Source of the DNA: Clitopilus passeckerianus
Taxonomy: Eukaryota > Basidiomycota > Agaricomycetes > Agaricales > Entolomataceae
Length of the DNA stretch: 64,000 nucleotides
NCBI GenBank assembly: GCA_944990035.1
Contig: CALYLX010000036.1
Coordinates: 248,001 to 312,000 of the forward strand
Direction of reading: 5' to 3'
Shown: positions 24,501 through 35,360 of the stretch, piece after piece
Layout of the letters: each line of letters starts with the position of its first letter
How positions within the stretch are numbered: position 1 is the first letter of the stretch
Notes under the pieces: generated by a model
The model's database searches: none
Told to the model about the DNA's origin: nothing
Seen by the model: the letters and a program-made list of their open reading frames with translations, nothing else
Program-made: the position numbers and the translations under genes

Positions 24501-25408
24501 ACGCCTACATTGACAACGTTTACCGTCGCTTTGGACTTCCCGACAAAGGAATTTCAGACAGAGGACCTCAATTCGCCTCTAAAGTTTTCCAAGAAATGGG
24601 ACGACTCCTTGGAATCAAGCTCAACATGAGCACCGCCTACCACCCACAAACCGATGGTGCGACAGAAAGGATCAATCAGGAGATTGATGCCTATCTCCGC
24701 ATCTTCTGTGCACAGAACCCCGAATCCTGGTCCAAATGGATTACCACTCTAGAATTCTCCTACAACAGCCGAACACACTCTGTCACCAAACGAACCCCAT
24801 TCTACCTAATGATGGGATACGAACCACCTGCACTCCCATCAGTTGCTCCCACTAGCAAAATTCCCGCAGTTGACAAACGGATCAAGGAACTTCTGCTAGC
24901 ACGCGATGAAGCAAATGCTGCACATGCACTTGCTGCGCAACGCATGGCAGAGAAGATCACACGACAGTTCACCCCATTCAAAGTCGGAGAAAAGGTGTGG
25001 TTAGAAGCCACAAATCTCAATCAAGGAAACATCTCCAAGAAACTAGCACCCAAACGAGAAGGACCCTTCAAGATACTTGAGGTAAAAGGACACCTGACCT
25101 ATAAACTCGACCTGCCAAGACGATGGAAGATCCACCCGGTGATTCACGCGTCACTTCTCACCCGTTACATCTCCACCAAAGCGCATGGACCCAGCTTCTC
25201 TAAACCGCCACCTGACGAAATCGACGGAATAGAAGAATACGAAATAGAAGCAATTGTGGCCCATCAGAAACAAGGCAAAGGGCGACACAGATACCTCGTA
25301 AAATGGAAGGGATGGCCATCAGCGGACAACGAATGGATGCCCGAGTCGGAACTGCGGAACGCCAAGAAAATACTCACCGAGTATAAAAAGAGGAAGAAAC
25401 TCACCTGA
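21586..25408 (+). pseudogene. pol of element A: protease to chromodomain, one frameshift
   Basis: Open from the slippery site through protease, RT (YMDD), RNase H and the start of integrase (21675-24149 when counted from the first Met). One C is missing from a run near 24046 relative to copy B. The frame resumes at 24092-25408 with the zinc-binding region, the catalytic core (VTYDFHTDLPESDGF, DRGPQFASKVF, ATERINQEID) and the chromodomain. This single break is the only damage seen in pol of A, so it is far better preserved than B. Confidence 0.85.
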
Positions 25409-25446
25409 CACCACATAGCAAACCCACTCACATCCACTATATAACA

Positions 25447-26336
25447 ATGTCTCAAAATGCCTCTTCCTACGACCGCACCATCATCCGCAACACCTTCAAA
25501 TCCGATACCGCTATTACGGCGCTCCGTACGCATACTGCCTGGAGCAGCAACGACAACCCTCTCACCGCTGTGGGAGAACAAGGAACCCTCTACCAAAACC
25601 GACGAACCGAAACTCGCAACGAAGTGGCTCGCCTGCGCCACCAATTTGCGAAAACCACTGACGATCTTGATCAACTTTTGGACAAAGTTGATCGAGAAAC
25701 GGAGGAGACCCTCACAGACCTCTTCTTTGCTATTGGAGGAACAGCTTTCCTCGACGAATTCTTCCCGAACGACAAAACTGGTTCAACAACCCAGAGGAGA
25801 CAGACTTGAAACCCTTGCCTCCAATCCCTGGGGGCCTGAGGAAAGTCAAGAAGAGGAAGTCACAATCCTCACTGCACGTCAAGTTTGCGGAACCCTACGA
25901 GCATTTCCTCCCGTCACCAATTTACACACCGCCGCAAAATAAAACATAACCCTTCGTCAAAAAGAACAGAACGACAACAAGGAAAACATCAATCCCAATG
26001 GCAAACCCTCCAACGCCATACCTCTCCGCATTCGAAAGCCCACCAGAGTCCGACTCACCAACGCTGGTGAACCTTCCCTCGACAGTATCGTCCCAGAAGG
26101 CGCCGCGCACCGATACCTTGCCAACAGACCACCACCACCCAGATGGTTCAGATGCTACATTTGTGGAGGCAGACACCGACAGTGTCATTGCTTTCGTTTT
26201 GTGTGTCGTCTGTGCCATCATCGTGGCCCAGGCCATTACCCGGTTAGCTGCCCACAACGCTACCACAAGGGCATAGACCGTCACTTCTGGGGTAAAGGAA
26301 GGAATTGAAGTCAGGAGACTTCAACGATAGCGAGAG
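25447..26336 (+). pseudogene. broken copy of the downstream ORF in element A
   Basis: Same start as the intact ORF in B (MSQNASSYDRTI) but with single-base losses near 25765 and 25807 and further small indels downstream. The zinc-knuckle-like end is still recognisable in the DNA. Confidence 0.75.
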
Positions 26337-26341
26337 GGTAA

Positions 26342-26805
26342 TGTTATGATTTTGCTTACATGTTTCTCCTTACATACCCCGGCCCGCTTACCTATGCACG
26401 ATTACTCACATATGCTGCGCATCACTGCGCATTTTTCATCTTTTCCATGCTTACTCCGCATCTCTCACGATCGTGAGAGACTTATACCTTATCTGACTCT
26501 TTCTGACTCATGTACTTACTCATCATGCTGCGCATGACTCATTACTTACTCAGCATGCTGCGCATGTGCTATATTTAGAACTACTAGATAGGTATATAAA
26601 CCTGTACCATTTGGTCAAGGCTCCTCAGCTTGACCTAGGCAATCTACCTAACTGCTTAGTTCTCTATTTCGCCTTTAAGTCCCTTGCTTCGTCAATCTCA
26701 CCAGGTCGTCAGTACAGCCGCAGCTGCTGACAAATCTCTGTCTTTGTTTATCAAAGACATCGAGCGTAAACAGTATTACCTAAGTTGTTAGGCTCTGCCT
26801 TAACA
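26342..26805 (+). repeat. 3' LTR of element A
   Basis: 464 bp, matching the 5' LTR of A apart from one T in a homopolymer. It ends TTAACA, followed by the CTGAC duplication at 26806-26810 and the rest of the interrupted recombinase exon. Confidence 0.9.
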
Positions 26806-29800
26806 CTGACAACCGAGCGGAACTGTCACTACGCGAAAGCCAACATCTCGCCCTGCATCCTGTCCTGTTATCGGAGGACCATAATCTCTCGGAAGAGGAA
26901 AGCCTGCTTCGTGTTTATGGAACTAAAGGGGCTGAGGAAATATTAGGGTATGCAGGTGATGGACTGAATGAAGATGAGGAAGATGAGGATGAAGAAGAGG
27001 GATTTGAACAGGGTGAACAAGGTATGCCTTCTTGCATCGTGATATGTCAGGTCTGACCGTTCTTCTAGCCTCGCCTTTCTCCAAATTCAAGAAGGGAATT
27101 AGAATGGAGGCAGCAACTAGAGCTGAGAAGAATCGCAGACCGGGTGGGAGAAAGGCTCAGCAGTCTGTCGTGAAGTCTTGGGAGGTTCGGGTTCTATTTT
27201 GTTGCAAATTTTCTTTGACTCGGACTGACTTCAGTGCCAGCGGTTTCTCCAGCAAGCGCTAGCAAAAGGTGAACTTCGAGATGAAGTAGTCGACGTCGAC
27301 TCGCTTCTCTTGTTCATCAAATGGTCGGCAGAACGACCTAAGCTCAATAGGCAAGGCATCGAGTTACCAGGCACTCGTATTGGCGCCGTAAGTCCCATGA
27401 TTCTTCTTCTTAGCATCATTCTGACGTCCTATCCAGTCTCAGATCAAGAAGCTTTTCTTTGGAGCTCTGCGAATCAGGAAGCTCCAGGACGCAGAGGATG
27501 CAACATTAGCGCTGCGACGGCCAGCAACCTCAGTCCTCGTTTACGATGCAGTCAAGGAGCGGATGGACCAGGCCCTTGATTGTGATCGAAAGTAAGCATC
27601 TCATTCCAAGCCTTTCATGTTGCTTGTTTCTAATATATTTTTTTCGTTCACTTCCAGTGGGTTGCTCCCCAACGAAGACGCTCAAGACATCATCGCCAAT
27701 ACCTTCCTTGCAGAAGTGACCGAGGAGCAGCTTGACCAAATTGGGGCGAGCTTCCTGGAACACCGAGAACGTAAGGGCCGTTTGCTGGCGCTTTCACGAT
27801 ATGAGCTAACCAATGACATCTAGTCCGCATGGCAGTGAATGGTCATCTCGCATGGACCTGCCAGAACGCAAGCGGAAACCGTGGTGATGACTTCCGAGCC
27901 CTCAAGCTATGTGAACTTCAACCCTATGCGTGGACCCATCCCAACAACGAGACAGCCATCTACTCCGTCTTGGGACTTCAAGGAGAGGAGAAAGCTGGCA
28001 AGCGAGGGATGAAAACGGTGAGTATCGTATTCTGGGGCCGTGACTATGCTAACACTATTCCTCAGAAAGTAAATCCCGTTTATTCAGTCTTCATCAGCCA
28101 TCGCCAACCAGAGCTTTGTCCTCTTGGCGCCATCGCAATCTACATGCACTTTTTACACGACCACTACCGGATCGGCGAGAAAATGGGCATTGATTGGACC
28201 ATGAACAAGTCTTGGCGCCAGGTACGTTCCTTGAATTTGCTGAGGCCGTAAACTAACTTGGTGATCAGGTTCGTGTCCTCTTTGGGACATCGCCGACAGT
28301 GCCGTACAACGAGTCGAACCTATACAACCTATATGTTCAAGCATATAAGAAAGCCGGTTTCACCTCGAAGATCAAAGTTCACATGCCTCGACGTCTACTA
28401 GGATACAAGCAAGAGCAGATGGGGTAAGTGACTTCATGACTTGCCCAGTGCCGCAACAACTAACGTGACTGGCGCGGCAAGGGTTGATAAAGACGAGACC
28501 AGCAAGTTAGGCTGGTCTCGACGAACATTCATCGATACATATGCCCCAGCACTGCCGAAAACGGTAGGTGGGATTTCGGTCAATGCACAACAGAGCAACG
28601 TTGACGCTGACTAGGCAATACTCGGTACCCATGGGTTCAAGGCCCATGAGAATTATAGCCCGTCAGTAAGGCACGTTCACGTACCTGAGAAGTTTCTGTC
28701 CCTTATCTGCCCAATGGCCAAGGACATCTGTGACAGCGTGGCTGGTAAGTCAGTAATCACGTTATGGTGTCTCTTACTTAGATGTTGCAGGGCAAGAAGG
28801 CCTTGTCGGAGCCATGAATCATTGGACAATGATTATAGAACTTCGGAAGTATGTTTTCTGGGTAAGTAAGCATTGACCATAGTAGGTAACGTAACTTGAC
28901 TGTTCTTCAGTGTGGGGCCGCCATCTTTCAGAAATGCCCGAACTCACCAATATTCAAGCTGCCTGCCTTTCAGCACCCTGACGTGAGAAACTGGATGACA
29001 GCCACGTTTCCGTCTGAGTTGGCAGCTGTAAGGGCCTTGGAGAGAAGTCCAGTCGACTTGCAGCGTCTCCAGAATGCTGTACTTCAACAGGCACTTGAAG
29101 AGACGCGTGCCCTCTTGAGTGAGCAAAAACAAATGTTAGCTAAGATAGCAAAGATGCTCGAGAGGCGTACTGCCGTCCTGTTGCCTACGCAGGGTTTTTC
29201 GAATGAGCACTATCACTCAACAGGTACGAATTCTTGCCTAACGTCATCAACTCCAGGGCTGAGAGATATACTTTCAGCCACGGGGACATTGATACTCGAC
29301 GTTGAAGAGGACGTACCCGCCTCTGCAGTGATTCAACCGGGTATATACACGACCAATTCAGGTGACTTGAGGGCCTGTGTTAACCCTCCTTCCCCAGTGC
29401 TCTCCACTGGGGAAACGAGGCAATTAACACAGGTCGACCTCGTGTTACCTCCTGCATGTGCGTTTTCTACCAAAGGTGCAAAATTTTACGACCGTAAATT
29501 TAGGACTAAGCCTGACGACTTTTACGAAGGCGGTCCAATCCTCTCGTGGCCACCCTGTCTGGGAAAGAAGGGTGCTAGCTGGAAAGATGTGTTTGAATGT
29601 GTTAAGCAGCACGATGACCTCTGGAAGGTTTGGGGTCCGTCGAAGACTCTGAACAATTACGATATAGACAGCATTTGGGAGTGCTACGTGGAGGAAGAAG
29701 CAGTGTACGATCAAGATGGGCGGCAGACGGGTAAGAAGCCACCACTGCGCCTGGTCGAGGAACACTTTCATAGTAAGTGGCGACAATGGTCCAACGTAGG

Positions 29801-30394
29801 TCATCTTAAACTTTGCATCGATTATTTCAAACCCTTGTGTAGGAACGCAAGGCTTGGGGCCGCCTTAAGAAAATCCCTCTTTATATTGAGGAGCAGTCGC
29901 AAAAGGATGGGGTCTCGCCGTCGAAGGTCATCAAGAAGCTCAAGGACCTTTCCACAGCCCAGGGCATCCAGGGTCTTTCAGCCTTGTCGAGACAACTCAA
30001 AATCCTCCAAAGCTCTCAACCAAATCCTTCGCCATCGCCGCCCTTGCCATTAACCTCGTCACCCTCTTTGGGCTCACCATTTAACGCAACCCCGTCCTCT
30101 CGTTTGTCGTCACTGCCACCGTCATCTCCCTCTCTTTATCCACATCAAACTAAACGATGTGCCCCGTCTCCCTTGCAGCCAGCTCATGCTAAACATCCAA
30201 GATGGTAATTTCATTCCGTATTTCATGTAATATTTAGTAAATACTCGATGTAGCAAGTAATATCTGTATTTTAGCTTTTTTTTGTATAATTCCGAATCTC
30301 ATTAATAATTATTTGTAATGGGTTGAACAAGCATGGATAGGGGATATGGTGTTTAAGACTTTATTTATCTCGCTACCCAGAACCTTGCAACGCG

Positions 30395-32584
30395 ATGGGA
30401 ACAAAGAAACTGTGGGAGGTGAGCTCATGCATTTGTATCAGTGGCAAGGAATTGTAACTCTCCTTAATGTAGACTGCCAAAAAGGCTCGTCAAGAAGCAT
30501 CCTTCCGAGAGCTTCTTGTCGAGGTTCGACAGAGCAAACCAGAAGCAGAACGTCGGCGGCCTGTGCCTATCGGGGTTGATGTGAGGTACGTCGAGTATGG
30601 GGCAATCGTTACCGTTCGTTTGGTGATCAGGGTCAGCATTTGGATGAATGCCTGTCAAGCCATTGCCATTTCAAATGAATTATATGTACACAAGCCAACG
30701 CCAGTGCTTGAGACTCTATTCTGCAAACTGGCATTTCTTCTTCAGTACCCTATACAGCCTCTTCTCGTCTTCGATGGGCCAGACCGGCCACTCGTCAAGC
30801 GTGGAAAGGAGGTAGTAATTACTGCGCCAACTTGGGTGGAGAAGGAGTTGAAGGAACTTCTGCCGATGTTTGGGTTTTCTTGGCATAAGGTCCGCTTTCT
30901 CAGTTGCGCCACATCTGTTTATGATTCCCTTACAAGACTTACAACCATGACAGGCCCCTGGAGAGGCTGAGGCTGAACTGGCGCAGATGAACCGGGTTGG
31001 ACACATAGACAGTGTCATCACTACCGATAGCGATACATTGGTCTTTCAAGCTCTTCGTGTAATTCGAACGTATGAACATTACATGTTAATTGAGTGTTCG
31101 CTGACCCACCGCTGAACAGAGATCTGGATTCATCGCATGATGGAGACCGGATCAGCCTTTACAAGCTCAATGATCTCGAAACACACAACGAAATTGGCTT
31201 AACCAAAGGAGGCCTCCTCCTATTTGCGCTCTTACTCGGAGGCGACTACCATAAAGGAGTAGATCATTGCGGAAAGGAGACTGCATTAGGCTTAGTTCGT
31301 GCAGGATTTGGTGACTCTCTGCTGAAATCTGTTCAAGAGTTGACACCCGAGCAGCTTCAGGACTTCCTGATTGGATGGAGAAATGACATTCAACGGGAAA
31401 TGCTATCAAATTCGCACAGGTACCTGCCTCAGCGGAATATTCAAGCAGCCGCGGAGATTGATGCGTCCTTCCCTAATCTCGAAGTTCTTCACCTCTACTT
31501 GTACCCAAATGTAACAACCCTCCCGTACCAGCCATTGCCCCTCCATCGTGAACCTTCCATTCCACAACTAGCGCAATTCTGCTATCATAAACTTGGATGG
31601 ACTGCAGATAAGATTGTCAGCTGGTCGCGTAACCATCTATGGAGTGGCATATTCTCGCAGATGTTATACTCGGTACGCATCTTAATACATCTTTGTTTTA
31701 TACATCAGCTAAATGAGTATGGCTTGAAGGCACTCCTACTCTGCGATGGGAATCCACTCCCACTTTTACGTACACCCTTCCAAGGCATCCAGCTTATCTC
31801 TCTTTCTTGGGGTCGTAAACGGAAGAACACTGATCTTGAATTCGTTCACTTCGAGTTCTCGAGTACCACCCTTGATGAACAGACAGGTGCACCAATGGAG
31901 GGAAGAAACCCAGAGGAAGTGGCGCTGTCGGTAGCGAAAGATTTCGTGCCGGTTTTACTACACCCAAAAGGAAAAGGGAAGGGTGGAAAGAAGCAGTCGG
32001 GTGGGAAGAAGCAGCCGGAAAAGCAAAGTGGAAAGGGGAAAGGCCGGTGTGCCAGTGACGCGATGGAAGCGGAAGCCTCTGAGTTTGTTTACCAGGAAGA
32101 ATATGGAGCTTCGAGCAGCCGTGGACTCACCCATGCTAGGCCGGTACCGTCCCTTCAAGTTCGAGACCTCAGTCAGTCTCCATTCCTTCCCCCACCAATC
32201 TCGCTTGCACGTTCGGCATCTTCATCGATCGAAAAGAAGCGAAGTCCTGTCAAAGAAAAGCCAGAAGAGGTGAGCCCAGGCACACGACGATGTGAATTGG
32301 CACTGACTTCTGCTGCTCAGAATGATGCTATCGTCATCTCCGGCCCATTTCTTGTGACATCCCCTGAAGCAAGTTCACAAGCTATTGATCTTACAGCAGC
32401 CTCGGATGACGACAGAAGTGATGGGGAAGTAGAGAAGGCGGAGGAGACGGAGGTTGAGAGGTTGCTGGTAATTCCCAAGGGCAAAGGTACTACCACTAGC
32501 GAGGATAAAGGTGAGGTTGAGTTCGTAGAATTTGTGGACATCAGAATGGACGGACAGGAAGTCATTTCCTTACTCGACGAGTAG
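30395..32584 (+). CDS. XPG/GEN1-like structure-specific nuclease
   Basis: Exons 30395-30418, 30473-30585, 30637-30889, 30954-31069, 31120-32269, 32321-32584 give 639 residues. A further intron at about 31672 is possible because it would keep the frame. The N-terminal start MGTKKLWE fits the family. XPG-N features are IGVDVSIWMN (40-49) and FDGPDRP (91-97). The XPG-I core is APGEAEAELAQMN (131-143) with VITTDSDTLVF (151-161), and a helix-hairpin-helix region follows FALLLGGDYHKGVDHCG. These acidic residues bind the two metal ions in FEN/XPG/GEN nucleases that cut flaps or Holliday junctions. The C-terminus is Lys/Gly-rich and then acidic, probably disordered. It lies just downstream of the recombinase gene, inside the inverted-repeat-bounded interval. 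Host gene or element cargo cannot be decided from one window. Confidence 0.8.
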
Positions 32585-32802
32585 ACCAAGGTAGCTTACA
32601 TTTTCGAGCAAAGGACTCATTTTATGCATATATTCAACCCAAAGTCGTGACGTCTCGTGGTTCTTGCCTCGAGAATCTTACTTTACAAAGTTCACAAATA
32701 TAAAATGATATTGGCTGTGCTACAACATTGTGGACTTGGAGGATATGGGAGGATAGGGAGGATATGGTATGAAGCATGATGTATGCATACAAAATGAGGT
32801 AA

Positions 32803-33315
32803 TTAATGTATATGGCGATTATGGCGAGGCGAAGAGTTGATCGGTATATGTGTCCCAGGAAACCCGCCAAGAGAGCTTTGATCCCCAAACGCAAGCTCGT
32901 AATCGATGTAGGGGACTGGAACGTTGATGCGCTGCTTAAGGAAGCGGCGAGTCCAATACTGGAGCACGTTGGCGGTGCCACGGCCCTTTTGGTGGTGAGC
33001 GGCAACGTGCTGTGCCTGAGAGATCCAGAAGCGCCGGCTAGGGTTTTTGGCGCAACAGAGGCGACGAAGGAGGTGTTTGATCATTTGGAGACGCTTGAAA
33101 TATCGTCGGCGGTAGGGAGCAAGCCCAGGGGTTGCATAATTAACCTTGCGAATGACATAGTCGATGTCGATGTGGGCTTGCCGAAGATTCCCCCAGCTAT
33201 TTAGGCGGTCGTGAATGATGACGGACGCCTTTATGTGGTCACAGGTAGTCCGTGCGCGGTTTTGAGCGGCGAGCTGTTTTTCTCGTTGGTGTTGAAGAGC
33301 TCGAGTTCTGCGCAT
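32803..33315 (-). CDS. hypothetical basic protein, strand uncertain
   Basis: A 170-codon frame from the first ATG (MRRTRALQHQREKQLAAQN) to a stop at 32803. The protein is Arg/His-rich, unlike any family I recognise. The opposite strand holds a 132-codon frame over the same bases, so only one, or neither, is real. No splice signals or context decide. It lies inside the interval bounded by the 15-nt inverted repeats. Confidence 0.22.
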   Translation of the reverse strand: MRRTRALQHQREKQLAAQNRARTTCDHIKASVIIHDRLNSWGNLRQAHIDIDYVIRKVNYATPGLAPYRRRYFKRLQMIKHLLRRLCCAKNPSRRFWISQAQHVAAHHQKGRGTANVLQYWTRRFLKQRINVPVPYIDYELAFGDQSSLGGFPGTHIPINSSPRHNRHIH

Positions 33316-33545
33316 TGTTGCTATACCAAAAGAACGAATTTTGGTCGAGCAGGCCCCTTCGAGGATCGATGTCGTGCCGAGTTCAATCTCCGACAGAGTC
33401 CGACCCGAGATCCGACGGGGAGCCGAGGGAAGGAGGGGAAGGAGGCCTGTGACCTGGCCAGCCAAAGGAGCGGTGACGCGAGCGGAATCTGAACGGGGAA
33501 GGAAACTCCGAAGGGAGGGATCAGAGGGAGGAAGGGGCGGTGCCG

Positions 33546-33595
33546 CTTACATCATCAGGTGACCGAGGGGTGGGACGCGGGCGCGCGGTCACCAG
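33546..33595. repeat. right copy of 15-nt inverted repeat
   Basis: GCGCGCGGTCACCAG at 33581-33595 is the exact reverse complement of 11583-11597. A GGTGACC element lies 16 bases inside it (33558-33564), mirroring the left side. Confidence 0.5.
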
Positions 33596-33780
33596 GAATC
33601 CGCGAGAGAACCTGTGCTATCAACACAGCCAAAGACGCATCTGACCAGAGCTCTGAGCCCACTATCATGTCAGTCGACCGTCCCGGATACCGGTTGGCCT
33701 CCAAGAACCGCTATGGACCTCAGGACCGCTTCCCACCGCAAACGGAATTCCACAGCCTTTCCTGACAGAACGCTCGAAAG

Positions 33781-35360
33781 ATGCTCTTGCCTCGCTGTTG
33801 TTCACCTACCCAATCCTTGCACGGGCGTTGGACGGGCTCTTACTCTCCTAAGAGCCAGTTCACCATACGTGAGTGTCCGACTTCGATGTCCAGCCACAGA
33901 CTGATTCTAATTTCTAGCAGGCCCTGGGCCCATGGGCCGATGGAGCGCAGCGTTGGTTCAGGATCAATCGAAATTGGCTGAACTATGTGCTAGCTTCGTG
34001 AAGAACCTTTTCCTTTGCCCCGACTCACCGCCAACGTCAGCCCCCAACAAACCTGTACCCTCTCTTTGCTCCTTCATCTCATATGCTCTATGGAGAACCA
34101 GGTTGCACTCCCGAGTGTGCATCACCGCGCTTATGCTACTACAGAGACTCAAGGCTCGCTTTCCAAGTGCACGAGGCTCCAGCGGTTATCGTCTATTCTT
34201 CAGCGCTTTTATGATAGCTTCTAAGGTAGTATGCGATGACACCTATTCCAACAAGTCATGGGCTATTGTCGGCCAAGGCCTGTTTTCCCTGCGAGAAGTC
34301 AATCAAATGGAGAGGGAAATGTGCAGTTATCTTGATTGGGAGCTCAGTTTTGACCCCGAAGTTCTCGAATCGTTTGAGGAAAAAGTCTGTCAAGAGTTCC
34401 TAAATTCCGGTAACATAGGTATGATATTTTCTCTTCTCGTCAGAGCTACTACCAAACTGACGATCACAGGCGATACATCCAAAATTACAGTGATCCCTAA
34501 ACCCTCCGCCCCCGCAAATCCTACGTCCTCCACCACGAACGGCTCGGAGCAAAATAGCCGGAGCGGTAGCTCTATCAGCCGATGTGTTGGTACGAAGAGC
34601 TTCCATCCCCTGCTTCGTTAGTCTAATCGTCCCACAGATACTGCATTGCGATGTATCGGCTTTCGGCCAAGAGGAGCCTTGTCGAACTCTACGAGAAACC
34701 AGCCGCATGGGCCCACCAGTCGATCCTCATGGGCTAGCTGGAAGCGACCAAAGCGTCGTCGGCCAGACCCAGAGAGACCTCGTTCCGACGCAAATATCTA
34801 TGGTGGTAGTTTCACCAATGTTGAAGGTGATGTCAATCCTGTGACAAATATCTGTAAGTCTCGATGTCCTGTCTGTTCTCCTTCAGCAGGTTGACGTGAA
34901 TTCCCCAACTCGCAGATGTTAACGTCCATAGTACGGCTTCTTCCCGGCAATCCCTCTCGCTGCTTACTGAAACCATTTTGCAGACAATAACGAACCTGGT
35001 CCGCCTCCCCTTGCTCGGACCCAATCTCTGGAGTCCGACTCTAGGCCCAACTATACACCACCAAGAACACGTACGACGAGCCAGACCTCGTATATTCCTA
35101 AAGTTTCGCCAACCCCTATACCAGTTCCACCTCCTACCTTCAATTCACCTCCGCCGCAAGTCGGCTATTCTCCACCATTTATGACTCCTTATCCTTTCGC
35201 GCCAGTCGCATTTCCTCTTCTTTATCCAGTTTATCTGTTACCTTCACGTTTCTATATGACGGGCACAGCTTTCATGAATTACGCTCCTTCCTTTTTGTTC
35301 GTCCTTGCAGGCTGGCTCTGTTTTCCTTCACACTGGCCACCTGGAGTTCATTGGGGTTAA
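33781..35360 (+). CDS. Pcl/Pho80-like cyclin with NLR-type GGSFTNVEGD motif and hydrophobic tail
   Basis: Exons 33781-33868, 33918-34409, 34470-34589, 34638-34853, 34916-34930, 34984-35360 give 435 residues with all phases matching. The cyclin box (about 60-190) shows SFISYALWRTRLHSRVCITA, GYRLFFSAFMIASKVVCDD, WAIVGQGLFSLREVNQMERE and YLDWELSF, typical of cyclins that partner Pho85-type kinases. A basic segment (WKRPKRRRPDPERP) precedes the motif NIYGGSFTNVEGDVN, which ends at a phase-1 intron and is followed by a 15-nt exon (YVNVH). The C-terminus is Pro-rich and then hydrophobic. The motif is shared with both NLRs and with the Cys-rich membrane proteins next door. The ATG is the first one in phase with exon 2. 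An upstream exon is possible. Confidence 0.75.
34916..34930 (+). other. 15-nt mini-exon after the shared motif
   Basis: ATGTTAACGTCCATA lies between CGCAG and GTACGG and keeps the frame. Exons of exactly this length follow the same motif in NLR 1 (5741-5727) and NLR 2 (39610-39624). Confidence 0.7.

Larger units (their letters stand above)
12341..26805 (+). mobile_element. Ty3/Gypsy chromovirus element A (outer), interrupted by element B
   Basis: LTRs at 12341-12805 and 26342-26805 begin TG and end CA and are flanked by the CTGAC duplication. The interior 12806-13353 continues at 20607 after the insertion of element B. Coding content in order: gag with a CCHC knuckle, protease, reverse transcriptase, RNase H, integrase with a C-terminal chromodomain, and a further downstream ORF. 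Gag has a frameshift and a stop, pol has one single-base break, and the last ORF has several. It sits inside exon 3 of the tyrosine recombinase gene. Both LTRs lack a 20-bp segment present in the LTRs of element B, which confirms the pairing. Confidence 0.95.
11778..30208 (+). pseudogene. Crypton-like tyrosine recombinase gene (NDC10_II-like plus GCR1_C-like), split by a nested retrotransposon
   Basis: Coding exons: 11778-11980, 12039-12149, 12211-12340 then 26811-27021 (one exon cut by the insertion), 27069-27184, 27241-27387, 27443-27591, 27658-27770, 27824-28017, 28066-28221, 28269-28423, 28482-28563, 28615-28744, 28791-28861, 28911-29795, 29843-30208. Without the insertion and one TSD copy the frame is open for 1072 codons with every phase matching. 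Domains: a SAP-like N-terminus (KEPLRTACDAL), an acidic stretch, then a tyrosine-recombinase core with GNRGDDFRAL (catalytic Arg region), KVHMPRRLL (HxxR) and FIDTYAPALP (Tyr nucleophile). A C-terminal GCR1_C-like DNA-binding segment follows (SWKDVFECVKQHDDLW, KPPLRLVEEHF, ERKAWGRLKKIPLYIEEQ). Fungal Cryptons code for such proteins. Apart from the insertion I see no damage, so it was disrupted recently. Confidence 0.8.

Noticed and set aside
32806..33204. Plus-strand 132-codon ORF opposite the hypothetical minus-strand protein
   Set aside because: Neither strand has decisive evidence. The minus frame is longer and was listed with low confidence.
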